A DNA stretch of 64,000 nt from VSJD01 sp964617825 (GTDB lineage: Bacteria > Verrucomicrobiota > Kiritimatiellia > JAAZAB01), in contig CAZTWL010000003.1 of assembly GCA_964617825.1 (NCBI GenBank), positions 124,001 to 188,000 of the forward strand, written 5' to 3'. Each line of letters opens with the position of its first letter. Positions within the stretch are counted from its first letter, which is position 1. The notes below the pieces were generated by a model, which saw only the letters and a program-made list of their open reading frames with translations, had not been told where the DNA came from and did not search any database. This document shows, piece after piece, positions 8,730 through 16,189 of the stretch. The position numbers and the translations under genes were made by a program.

Positions 8730-9213
8730 GGGATACCTCCATGGTTGCGAATTTGTTCTGGCGGTTAAAGGCTGCCGGTGATTCAGCGATTATCCTCTGC
8801 ATTTCGAAGCCTGTTTCCTTGCTTTCAATCCAGGTTTCGATGCTTTTCTTTCGGAAGAGCAGCTTCCCTCCGAGCTCGAAGGAAGGGATTTCATCCAGGT
8901 ATTGGCCAATGGTCTCCCGTTCCACGCGCAGGTAGTCGGCCAGTTCATCGAAATTCAAAACCGGTCCGTATTCGGTGCGCCGGGGCAGCTGAGCGCGCTG
9001 GTGGATGGCCTTGCTGATCTTGAGCAGGCAATCGGCTCCCGGCACATGCCGGGTAAGGTTGGCGGCGGCCGTCGCCATCTGTTCCAGATGCCGGAGCTGG
9101 GTGCGGCATTCCGCGCATTTGTCGAGGTGGGTCCTTATTTCCTGCGCTTCTTTCCCGGCGAGTTCGTGGTCGGCATATTCCGAAAGCCGGTCTGTGCATG
9201 CTTTACAGTTCAT
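8722..9213 (-). CDS. Zinc-finger anti-sigma-like protein with HTH domain
   Basis: A 163-aa protein. The N-terminus is a zf-HC2/ZAS zinc-binding domain of the kind found in anti-sigma factors (C3, C6, H29, C33, C36; HxxxCxxC). Residues about 86-130 look like an excisionase/MerR-type HTH_17 domain (LNFDELADYLRVERETIGQYL, then GGKLLFRKKSIETWI). There is no transmembrane segment, so it should be cytoplasmic. It overlaps the ECF sigma gene by 4 bp and the ATPase gene by 8 bp. The likely role is to hold the sigma factor inactive; the HTH may make it a DNA-binding co-regulator. Both roles are inferred from domain content and position. Confidence 0.75.
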   Translation of the reverse strand: MNCKACTDRLSEYADHELAGKEAQEIRTHLDKCAECRTQLRHLEQMATAAANLTRHVPGADCLLKISKAIHQRAQLPRRTEYGPVLNFDELADYLRVERETIGQYLDEIPSFELGGKLLFRKKSIETWIESKETGFEMQRIIAESPAAFNRQNKFATMEVSHE

Positions 9214-9827
9214 GGCAATATTCCTTCCTGCAGTGATGCAGAACCGTGGCCGGCGGCAGTGATCTGCTCGCGCAGCAAGGCGCGGGCACGGTGATAATTC
9301 GTCCGCACCGTGGCGGGATTCATTCGCAGCATTTGTGCGACATCCTCGTGGGCAAAGCCCTCGACGGCATGCAAAACAAACACTTCCTTGTACTCGTCCG
9401 GCAGGCTTGCGATGGCCTGCTCCAAAATCTCCCTCAGGTCGACCTGCTTGGAATTGTCCGGGACGCCCAGAGCCATCAGACGGTCATGGGCGGCGGAGTC
9501 GGTCGTCTTCTGGGCCAGTTCTTCCAGTGAGTCGGTGTGGCGGCTTTGCCGATAGTTCCGGGACTTGATGCAATTCAGGCAATGATTCCGGGCAATCGTG
9601 AAAAGCCAGGTGGAGAATCTGGCCTTGGGTTCGTAATATTCCCTGGCATCATATAATTTCATGAAAATCTCGTTGAGCAGGTCCTCGGCCGCCTCGCGGT
9701 TGCCGTTGAGCATACGGTAAATAAAATTGAAGACCGGCACGCGGTATTGTTCGAAGATCAGGCCAAACGCATGGGCGTCGCCCCTTTGGAATTGTGTCAC
9801 CACATAAGTGTCGGCGTCGGTATTCAT
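9210..9827 (-). CDS. ECF-family RNA polymerase sigma factor
   Basis: A 205-aa sigma factor with region 2 (AFGLIFEQYRVPVFNFIYRML, AEDLLNEIFMKLY, FSTWLFTIARNHCLNCIKSR) and region 4 (ILEQAIASLPDEYKEVFVLH, GFAHEDVAQMLRMNPATVRT). Regions 1 and 3 are absent, as in ECF factors. It is the first gene of a three-gene operon with the zinc-finger/HTH protein and the GspF-GspE fusion, each overlapping the next, which suggests a dedicated switch for a secretion or pilus machine. AAGG precedes the start and a 13-bp palindrome lies just upstream. Confidence 0.93.
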   Translation of the reverse strand: MNTDADTYVVTQFQRGDAHAFGLIFEQYRVPVFNFIYRMLNGNREAAEDLLNEIFMKLYDAREYYEPKARFSTWLFTIARNHCLNCIKSRNYRQSRHTDSLEELAQKTTDSAAHDRLMALGVPDNSKQVDLREILEQAIASLPDEYKEVFVLHAVEGFAHEDVAQMLRMNPATVRTNYHRARALLREQITAAGHGSASLQEGILP

Positions 9828-9838
9828 AATGTCCTTAC

Positions 9839-9851
9839 CTTGTTAAACAAG
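9839..9851. promoter_or_regulatory. 13-bp palindrome in the leader of the sigma operon
   Basis: CTTGTTAAACAAG is a perfect inverted repeat around a central A, 11 bp upstream of the sigma-factor ATG and overlapping the ribosome-binding region. It could be an operator for the HTH protein encoded by the second gene. There is no direct evidence of binding. Confidence 0.35.
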
Positions 9852-9901
9852 ATAATACCCGGATTTGTTTCAAAAAGAAAAAAAATAGTCGGAGTCCAAG
9901 T

Positions 9902-10123
9902 GCCGTTGTAGGCGTCCTCGGGCGCCTGCCCTGGGTCGAACTCAACCATACGAGCAACATTGTCAGCCGCTTTGTTTATACCGGGCCCAAGAGCAGCCCG
10001 CTCTACATGATTAAACCCGGCGTAGAATACCGTAACGGCTACTGGTCCTTTTCGACGGCCGGCGGAGTCATTCGCTACGATCAAGGTGTTTGGGGCGGAC
10101 CGGGCTGGGTTCCCGTTAAATAA
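9902..10123 (+). pseudogene. Possible 3' remnant of an outer-membrane beta-barrel gene
   Basis: This frame is open from 9830 to the TAA at 10121-10123 but has no plausible start. Its translation has the alternating aromatic/polar strand pattern of a barrel protein (WVELNHTSNIVSRFVYTG, YMIKPGVEYRNGYWSFSTAG). It lies between the divergent sigma operon and the convergent riboflavin synthase gene, so its 5' part appears lost. The family is not identified. The alternative is chance coding-like sequence. Confidence 0.35.
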
Positions 10124-10162
10124 CGCCCGGGCCTGCGCGCCATTCCATAGAGGGCGGGGCTA

Positions 10163-10810
10163 TCAACCTTCGCCGAATCCGGCCGCGCGCAGGCGCTCCC
10201 AGGTAATCGGGGAGGGGGCCGATTTCGTCTCCAGGGTGCTGCGGACTTGCTTGCCGATGAGGTCGGTTTCCAGGTTGACGGTGTCGCCGGCTTTCAGTTT
10301 GCCGAGGGCGGTGTGTTCGCAGGTGAAGGGAATCAAGGCCACGGCAAAGGCGCGTTCGGTGAGTTCGACAATGGTCAGGCTGACCCCATCGAGGGCGATG
10401 GAGCCTTTCAAGACCATGCCGTGCAGGAGTTCGGTTCCGCAAGCCACCCGCAAAATCCAATCCCGGCCTTGGGCCTGACGGCCGCTGACCGTGCCGATGC
10501 CGTCCACGTGCCCTGAAACCATGTGGCCCCCCAGGGGATCGCCCATTCGCAGGGCGCGCTCCAGGTTCAGGGCCGCGCCCGGACGTTTTTCTCCAAGTGT
10601 GGTGCGGTCGAGTGTTTCCTGCAGGATGTCGCAAACGAAGTTGTTTCCCTGGATTTGCGCGATGGTCAGGCAGGCGCCGTTAACCGCCATGCTTTCGCCC
10701 AGAGTTAATGGCGGCGGCCACGGCGCGCCGGCAATGACCAGGCGCATTCCGCCCGCCGCCGTTTCGCGGCGGACAAGCGTGCCAATTTGCTGAATGAGGC
10801 CGGTAAACAT
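10163..10810 (-). CDS. ribE: Riboflavin synthase, alpha subunit
   Basis: Dismutates two 6,7-dimethyl-8-ribityllumazine molecules to riboflavin. The 215-aa product has the two tandem lumazine-binding domains of the family: MFTGLIQQIGTL with SMAVNGACLTI in the first, HMVSGHVDGIGTV with SIALDGVSLTIVEL in the second. The start is ATG 10810, where the invariant MFTGLI begins. No other rib gene and no FMN riboswitch signature is adjacent. Confidence 0.95.
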   Translation of the reverse strand: MFTGLIQQIGTLVRRETAAGGMRLVIAGAPWPPPLTLGESMAVNGACLTIAQIQGNNFVCDILQETLDRTTLGEKRPGAALNLERALRMGDPLGGHMVSGHVDGIGTVSGRQAQGRDWILRVACGTELLHGMVLKGSIALDGVSLTIVELTERAFAVALIPFTCEHTALGKLKAGDTVNLETDLIGKQVRSTLETKSAPSPITWERLRAAGFGEG

Positions 10811-11189
10811 GTTGAACCTTGAACCTATGCCGCACATCAATTGCCAATAGGCGGATGAAGACCATCCCGAACGGAGCAGGTATCTCGATAAGAGTGCATT
10901 TTCAATGCCGTCATTGCTGCGTTTTGAATGACAACAAAGATTTTTTCAACCACTTCGTTGAAAAGTCTTTTCCGCCATACATACTTATGATTATCGGCTA
11001 AGCGCTTAATCTATCAAGGTTATTTTTAGATGATAAGAATTGCTGCGGGCCTGCGCGCGATAGTGGAATCGATCCGCGGTTATTTCGGTTTGACGAGGTT
11101 GCGGCGGCGCCTCGAAACACAGTCGGAAGATCGTTGGCGGGAGGCGCTGAGGTTGGGCCTATCCGCTTGCCACAGTCCACAGTCTGTTT
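10811..11189. other. Intergenic region between ribE and mutS with an AT-rich inverted repeat
   Basis: No supported gene lies in these 379 bp. The one notable structure is an inverted repeat at 10936-10970: AAAGA...TTTTCAAC and GTTGAAAA...TCTTT around CACTTC, with one bulged T. It has no T-run on the mutS strand, so it is not a textbook terminator. It could end mutS transcription or be a protein site. Confidence 0.4.
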
Positions 11190-13745
11190 TCAGACCTCGA
11201 ACAGCGCCATCTGGCCGGGGTGGTTCTTGCCCTTGCGCAGGCGGTGGACCGCCAGTTTGGGCTGGCCGGCTTCACCGAGTTCGCCATCCTCAAGATTAAG
11301 TAGAATTTCCCGGGCGCGATCGACGACTTCCTGGGGCAAACCGGCCAGGCGGGCCACTTGAATTCCGTAGCTCTTGTCCGTGCCCCCGGGCACGATTTTA
11401 CGTATGAAGACGACGCCGTCGGCCTGTTCGCGGACGAGCACGTTGTAGTTTTTTACGCCGGGCATGGTCAATGCAAGGTCGGTGAGTTCGTGGAAATGCG
11501 TGGCAAACAAGGTCTTGGCCTTGACTACCCCGTGCAGGTGCTCGGCCACGGCCCAGGCAATGCTGATGCCGTCGAACGTGCTCGTCCCGCGGCCAATCTC
11601 GTCGAGCACAATAAGGCTGTTGGCCGTGGCGTTGTTCAGGATATTGGCGGTTTCCTGCATCTCCACCATGAAGGTGCTGCGCCCGCGGGCCAGGTCGTCG
11701 CTGGCGCCTACGCGGGTAAAGACCCGGTCGACAATGCCGATTTCGGCGGAGTGCGCCGGAACAAAAGAGCCCATTTGGGCCATGATCGCGATCAGGGCCA
11801 CCTGGCGAATATATGTGGATTTACCGGCCATGTTGGGGCCGGTGATGATCATAATCCGATTGCCGTCGCCATCGAGGACGGTGTCGTTGGGCACAAAACG
11901 GTCGGCGCCGGACATTTGCTCAACCACCGGGTGGCGGCCATCCCGGATTGTTAGCCCCCGTGTTTGGGTCATAACCGGGCGCACATAACGCAGGGCCAGC
12001 GCCCGGTCCGCCAGGGTTGCCAGGACATCCAGTTGCGCCAGGGCCTGGGCTGAGGCCTGGATGGATTCCGTCGCCTGCACGAGGGCGTTGCGAACTTCCA
12101 GAAAAATATCGTATTCCAGCGCCATGGCGTGGTCCTGAGCGCCGAAAATCCTTGTCTCGTAGGTTTTCAGTTCGGGAGTGATGAAGCGCTCGGCGTTGAC
12201 CAGGGTTTGCTTGCGCGTGTAATCGGCCGGCACGTTGGCAGCCTGGCCCTTGGAAACCTCGATGTAGTAGCCGAATATCTTGTTATGCCGGACCTTGAGT
12301 GTCTTGATCCCGCTGCGTTCCTGCTCCCGGGCCTGATATTCAGCCAGCCAGTTTCGTCCCTGGGTGGCGGCATCGCGCAGGACATCCAGTTCGGCGTTAT
12401 AGCCGTGCCGGATCAGGCCCCCTTCCTTGATGCTTATGGGCGGTTCATCGACAATGGCTTTTTCCACCAGTTCTACCAACTCGGGGTGGGGCAGAATCGT
12501 TTGGGCCAGGGCCGCCAGCGAGCGAACCGGATGGTCGGCCAGAAGTTCCCGCGCCGTCGGCAGGATTGCCAGGGATTGCGCCAATGCGCGGATATCCCGG
12601 GCATTGCCGGCGCCGGCGCCCAGGCGCGCCATGATGCGTTCCATGTCGCGTACTTGCGACAAGGTCTCGCGCAGGTCGTGTAGGAGCGCCCTGGTTTTGC
12701 AAAAGGCTTCAATCGCGTCGTGGCGGTCCTTGATGGCGTCGAACTTGGTCAAAGGCCGCAGGATCCATTCCCGCAAGAGGCGCCCGCCCATGGGAGTTTT
12801 CGTGTTGTCCAGCACCCCCAGAAGCGTTGTGGCGCTGCCGCCGGTGTGTCCGCCGTCGTCATGGCTCCGGATGTTGGGCGACGACACCGATGGCAGGCTC
12901 CGCGAGGCAACCAGGTCCAGGTTGCTGCGCGTGGCTTCGTCCATGATCAGAAAATCGCCGGGGTTCCGGATGGACAGTCGCTGGACATGCGCCAGGTTGC
13001 GGCGCAATGCATTGCCGACATAATGCACCATGCCGCCGGCCGCGCCAATGATGGCCGGATGGCCTTCGCCGCCGAAGCATTCCAGGGACTGGACCTTGAA
13101 ATGGCGCAGGAGCGTGTCGTGGGCCGTCTCGTATTCGAAAGTCCAATCGTCATAGGGGCTGATCATGAGCGCCGGCAGATGATTGAGCAGGGAGCGCAAG
13201 GACGAGGCCGGATCGCGGGCAGCCTCGGCGGGCAGGACGCATTCGGTGGGCGCGAGCCGAAGGAGGTTGTCGCGGAGCGTTTCCGGGTCCAAGGTTTCTT
13301 CCGCCTGGAAAGCGCCGGTGGAGAGATCCAGGATGGCCAGGCCGAAAAGTCCGCCGGTTTCGTAAAGGCCGGCAAGGTAGTTGTTGCGATTGCGGTCGAG
13401 TATTTGATCGTTGAGCACGGCGCCGGGCGTCAGGATTCCGGTAACTTCGCGCCGGACAATTCCCTTGGCGGTGGCGGGATCCTCGACCTGATCGCAGACG
13501 GCCACTTTTTTCCCGGCACGGATCAAGCGCGCCAGGTAGACCTCGTAAGTGTGATGCGGCACGCCGCACATGGGCACTTTTTGGCGCTTGGTGAGCGCGA
13601 TATCGAGAATCCGCGAGGCTTCGACGGCATCCTCGAAAAACATCTCATAGAAATCGCCCAGCCGGAAAAATAGAATCGTGCCCGGCGGCAATTCGGCTTT
13701 GATCCGCCGGTACTGGCTCATCATCGGGGTAAGGGCATCGCTCAT
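11190..13745 (-). CDS. mutS: DNA mismatch repair protein MutS
   Basis: Full-length (851 aa) mismatch-recognition ATPase. The N-terminal mismatch-binding domain carries the Phe-X-Glu motif in RLGDFYEMFFEDA. The connector, lever and clamp domains follow. The ATPase domain near residue 636 has Walker A GPNMAGKSTYIRQ and Walker B LIVLDEIGRGTSTFDG, with the signature region ASDDLARGRSTFMVEM between them. The C-terminal helix-turn-helix (LAGLPQEVVDRAREIL) is present. It is monocistronic and mutL is not in the window. Confidence 0.97.
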   Translation of the reverse strand: MSDALTPMMSQYRRIKAELPPGTILFFRLGDFYEMFFEDAVEASRILDIALTKRQKVPMCGVPHHTYEVYLARLIRAGKKVAVCDQVEDPATAKGIVRREVTGILTPGAVLNDQILDRNRNNYLAGLYETGGLFGLAILDLSTGAFQAEETLDPETLRDNLLRLAPTECVLPAEAARDPASSLRSLLNHLPALMISPYDDWTFEYETAHDTLLRHFKVQSLECFGGEGHPAIIGAAGGMVHYVGNALRRNLAHVQRLSIRNPGDFLIMDEATRSNLDLVASRSLPSVSSPNIRSHDDGGHTGGSATTLLGVLDNTKTPMGGRLLREWILRPLTKFDAIKDRHDAIEAFCKTRALLHDLRETLSQVRDMERIMARLGAGAGNARDIRALAQSLAILPTARELLADHPVRSLAALAQTILPHPELVELVEKAIVDEPPISIKEGGLIRHGYNAELDVLRDAATQGRNWLAEYQAREQERSGIKTLKVRHNKIFGYYIEVSKGQAANVPADYTRKQTLVNAERFITPELKTYETRIFGAQDHAMALEYDIFLEVRNALVQATESIQASAQALAQLDVLATLADRALALRYVRPVMTQTRGLTIRDGRHPVVEQMSGADRFVPNDTVLDGDGNRIMIITGPNMAGKSTYIRQVALIAIMAQMGSFVPAHSAEIGIVDRVFTRVGASDDLARGRSTFMVEMQETANILNNATANSLIVLDEIGRGTSTFDGISIAWAVAEHLHGVVKAKTLFATHFHELTDLALTMPGVKNYNVLVREQADGVVFIRKIVPGGTDKSYGIQVARLAGLPQEVVDRAREILLNLEDGELGEAGQPKLAVHRLRKGKNHPGQMALFEV

Positions 13746-13847
13746 GGGGGAATACTATAGGGAAAACGCGGCGGAAAAAAAACAAAGAAAACAAATCCCT
13801 TGTCAAGTGGGCGGGGGATGGATAAATTGTCCCGATTGCCGCAAACT

Positions 13848-13921
13848 GCGCCTGTAGCTCAATTGGATAGAGTGTCGGCCTCCGAAGCCGAAGGTTGTGG
13901 GTTCGATCCCCGCCAGGCGCA
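13848..13921 (+). tRNA. tRNA-Arg (anticodon CCG), integration site
   Basis: A cloverleaf with acceptor GCGCCTG/CAGGCGC, discriminator A, anticodon stem TCGGC/GCCGA and loop CTCCGAA (anticodon CCG); CCA is not encoded. From T13875 the 3' part is shared with attR at 20618, showing that a mobile element integrated into the 3' half and kept the tRNA intact on its left side. Confidence 0.95.
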
Positions 13922-13922
13922 C
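13875..13922. repeat. attL, 48-bp direct repeat
   Basis: Identical over 48 bp to 20618-20665. It covers the anticodon stem, variable region, T-arm and acceptor 3' strand of tRNA-Arg(CCG) plus one base. Flanks diverge immediately on both sides. Confidence 0.95.
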
Positions 13923-13942
13923 TCCTCTTTTCCCCTGATTTC

Positions 13943-13959
13943 ATGCGGTTTATCCGCAT
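13943..13959. other. Hairpin just inside the left end of the element
   Basis: ATGCGG and CCGCAT form a perfect 6-bp stem around TTTAT, 21 bp after the tRNA 3' end. It may stop tRNA read-through, although no strong T-run follows. Confidence 0.35.
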
Positions 13960-14060
13960 TTAGACCAATAAAATCAAGTGTTTGCTCAATTCTTGCCCTG
14001 CTCTTAACGTCTCTTTAGTTATCTTATCGTATTTTCTAAATGGGGGTTGGAACTGGTATA

Positions 14061-14073
14061 CAAAAAGGTAGCA
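14061..14073 (+). repeat. Arm-type repeat copy 1 (CAAAAAGGTAGCA)
   Basis: Thirteen bases identical to copies at 14114, 14125 and 20570. With one flanking base on each side (14060-14074) it is a 15-bp match to the right-end copy. Its position inside attL suggests an integrase arm-type or excisionase site. Confidence 0.6.
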
Positions 14074-14113
14074 GTCGGGGTCAGGTCGACAGAAGCCGAC
14101 AGCCGGACGGGTG

Positions 14114-14137
14114 CAAAAAGGTAGCAAAAAGGTAGCA
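14114..14137 (+). repeat. Arm-type repeat copies 2 and 3, overlapping in tandem
   Basis: Two CAAAAAGGTAGCA copies (14114-14126 and 14125-14137) are offset by 11 bp, about one helical turn, so bound proteins would sit on the same DNA face. Confidence 0.6.
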
Positions 14138-14541
14138 TGAGCGCCCAAGAATGACGATCAAGGGCCTTGAGTGCGGCTGCGGGGAGCTTGGCAAGCGGGC
14201 GGGCCTGGGCTTCGTTGGCGGGTTTGTCTACATTTGTAGACAAATTTTTCACCACACCAGCAGAATCAATAAGTTGATATGCACGAGGTCGGCTCATCCC
14301 CCACCTCTCCTGGCAGTACTCCTCAAACGTGCCGTAATGCTCCCGGTAGAGCTTGGCCGTCACGGATGGCCGCCAGGATCAACGACGATTGACGATCGTG
14401 CGCGTTTTGCGGGGGGCCTGTGTCTTGATATTGATTTGCTTGTCCGGTGTACTACGACGCGCCTGGCGTTAATGGCGGGCGTTCTGGGAGTTGTTTAGGC
14501 GCTTAGGGGCATGGATGGCATAGCAGCGGGTATTCCGCAGA

Positions 14542-14925
14542 CTATCCCCGGCCGGCGGATCGGTTGCGGATGGATTTCAGCGCGGCGGCCAGATGTGGGT
14601 TGCTCGCGTCAACTGTCTTTTTCGGCGCCAGCACCGGCGGCGGATCAGGCCGGGCGGCCTTGCGCCGGTCATAGGCGGCTTGCCATGTACACGCTTTAGA
14701 ACAATACCGGCCGGCGCGTGTGGGGCGGTCCGGCTTGTAGGACTTGCCACAGCAGGCGCACACCCGGCAGGCTAATGGTTTCAGGTCAGCAGCGGCAATG
14801 AAGACGTGCGGCCCGTCATACGTTGCCTTGATGATCCCAGCGGCCAGCCAGCGGCGGACAGTTTCCGGGCGTTTTCCCAAGACGGCGGCGGCTTCATTTA
14901 CTGACAGCATGGCCTTCGATGTCAT
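14542..14925 (-). CDS. Small HTH protein with a four-cysteine zinc-binding region
   Basis: A protein of about 127 aa beginning MTSKAMLSVNEAAAVLG. It has an excisionase/HTH_17 domain (SVNEAAAVLGKRPETVRRWL) followed by a cysteine cluster CRVCACCGKSYKP ... RYCSKACTWQAAYDRRK that probably binds zinc. The tail is basic and proline-rich. An alternative start at 14961 adds 12 residues. Its leader holds a 7-bp hairpin (14941-14957) and a palindrome (14989-15004). It is probably a regulator of the element; the target is unknown. Confidence 0.7.
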   Translation of the reverse strand: MTSKAMLSVNEAAAVLGKRPETVRRWLAAGIIKATYDGPHVFIAAADLKPLACRVCACCGKSYKPDRPTRAGRYCSKACTWQAAYDRRKAARPDPPPVLAPKKTVDASNPHLAAALKSIRNRSAGRG

Positions 14926-14940
14926 GGTGTGGATTCTTTT

Positions 14941-15018
14941 CTTTCCCTTCGGGAAAGTCAAGCATTAAATATGACAATAGGTGGTAGACATAACGAATGT
15001 TATGCGACATTGCCTCTA
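14941..15018 (-). promoter_or_regulatory. Leader hairpin, palindrome and motif shared with another element gene
   Basis: CTTTCCC/GGGAAAG (14941-14957) forms a 7-bp hairpin 16 bp before the HTH gene. CATAAC-GAAT-GTTATG (14989-15004) is a perfect inverted repeat. Read on the minus strand, TAGAGGC followed by AATGTCGC lies upstream; the same two blocks occur 35-60 bp before the gene starting at 17681. These are candidate operator or promoter elements. Confidence 0.4.
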
Positions 15019-15145
15019 AATTGCCCTAAGATGTCCCGGAAAACGAAAGCCCGTTTCATTAGTTGGATCGTGCGCCGATTGCTTGACAGGTGGCGTTTGC
15101 CCGTAGGTGTCATGGCCTTCGATGTGCTGTCACCTTCCTTGTTGT

Positions 15146-15481
15146 TTAGAAAATGGTGCAGCGTTTCTGCTTAAAGATGAATCGGAGTTGTTTGTCCAAG
15201 TCATCAATCAACCTTTCCTTTGTGTCGGCATCCATGCTTTTAATGCCCGCCAAATTTCCCATGTTAACTATGACGGCATGGCCGCTTTGCGGCAATTTTC
15301 TCAAAATATACTGGCAGACGAACCATTTGAAGACGGCAAGGGCGTCATACATATTTTCGGGCTTTCCATGGCGGCTTTTGCGCTTACTGTTCACGGGTAA
15401 GCCTTTCATAACAAGGTTGCGAATCGTCCCGGAGTCGAGCCCGGCTTGCTGTTCAAGTTCCTTTGCGTTGTATAATGTCAT
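15146..15481 (-). CDS. Small HTH protein, unknown role
   Basis: A 111-aa protein whose N-terminus (MTLYNAKELEQQAGLDSGTI, then RNLVMKGLPV) resembles the winged-helix DNA-binding start of Nu1-like small terminase or excisionase proteins. The rest (YDALAVFKWFVCQYILRKLP, LIDDLDKQLRFIFKQKR) is helical. ATG 15481 has a GGGG ribosome site and begins right at the HTH. A small-terminase-like role would fit a phage satellite, but no other packaging gene is present and the assignment is weak. Confidence 0.6.
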   Translation of the reverse strand: MTLYNAKELEQQAGLDSGTIRNLVMKGLPVNSKRKSRHGKPENMYDALAVFKWFVCQYILRKLPQSGHAVIVNMGNLAGIKSMDADTKERLIDDLDKQLRFIFKQKRCTIF

Positions 15482-15649
15482 AATACGTGTTACCCCTTTT
15501 ATGTGTGTTGTTGCGTGCGCGGGAAGCTGGACCTGTGCGAACCTGTCTTTAGCTATCATCCCAGGAGGACCCACAATCCCCGTCAATGGGCCATATTCCT
15601 GTTTGTAGGCGTGGCCGTCTCATTCTTTGCCCGTATCGTGTCTTTGAAC

Positions 15650-16189
15650 TCATTTCCTATCCGTTTCGGCTGGGGTAGTAGTTCCTCTGAATAATCCGTT
15701 CACCTGTTCGACGTGCTGGCGGGCGTAGTACCATGCCCAGCGTTCGACAAGTGCCGCGCCTTCCTCTTGCGTTGCCGCCCATACAACCGGGCAATCATAT
15801 CGGATCTCAAAGGCGGTCAGGGTGCCCAGGACTGACGACGGCGCAATGGCGCTTCGATAGTGCTTCAGTTCTATTTCAACGCGCTGGCCGACAACCAGCA
15901 GGCGCTTAAACCTGTAGCCGCGTAGCCGGTGCAGTTCATGTTCAAAGCGTTCCCGGTTGGAATTAACGCAACAGCCAACCAGGTCATTAATGCTTTTGCG
16001 CTCTATGCTGAATCCATTCTCCAGCCCGGCAATCGAATAGTCGCCGGAATACAGCCCGGCCCGGATGACCGGCAGCCGCGTTATCGGCAAGGGGTCCTGT
16101 TCCCTGCTATCAATAACCACGGTCGGCAATCTGTCCGCAAGGTCGCCCAGGTGTCGCAAGGCTGGTATGGATGGCAATGGCGCGTTCAT
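15650..16189 (-). CDS. ERCC4/XPF-family nuclease domain protein
   Basis: A 179-aa protein with the ERCC4 nuclease core: VVIDSREQDPLPI, GDYSIAGLENGFSIERKSINDL (the DSRE and ERK metal-binding and catalytic pattern) and RFEHELHRLRGYRFKRLLVVG. No helicase or HhH domain is attached, as is typical of phage-encoded ERCC4 proteins. It probably cuts branched or flapped DNA during replication or recombination of the element. Its start overlaps the end of the replication-type gene by 4 bp, indicating coupled translation. Confidence 0.85.
   Translation of the reverse strand: MNAPLPSIPALRHLGDLADRLPTVVIDSREQDPLPITRLPVIRAGLYSGDYSIAGLENGFSIERKSINDLVGCCVNSNRERFEHELHRLRGYRFKRLLVVGQRVEIELKHYRSAIAPSSVLGTLTAFEIRYDCPVVWAATQEEGAALVERWAWYYARQHVEQVNGLFRGTTTPAETDRK

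Larger units (their letters stand above)
14019..14436 (-). pseudogene. Degraded phage/plasmid protein with an EEYCQERWG domain
   Basis: The minus-strand frame from GTG 14363 encodes TAKLYREHYGTFEEYCQERW, then MSRPRAYQLIDSAGVV and ANEAQARPLAKLP, a pattern common in phage and plasmid accessory proteins. The matching upstream part (QSSLILAAIRDGQA) lies in another frame with the join near 14345, indicating a single-base frameshift. The C-terminus departs from the family after LAKLPA and runs through the arm-type repeats at 14061-14137. It is most likely a frameshifted and truncated remnant. The left limit of the upstream frame was not fixed precisely. Confidence 0.55.

Noticed and set aside
10811..10900. 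FMN riboswitch upstream of riboflavin synthase
   Set aside because: The conserved RFN-element blocks are absent.
12720..13673. 317-codon frame antisense to mutS
   Set aside because: Shadow of mutS codon usage; no start signal and no motifs.
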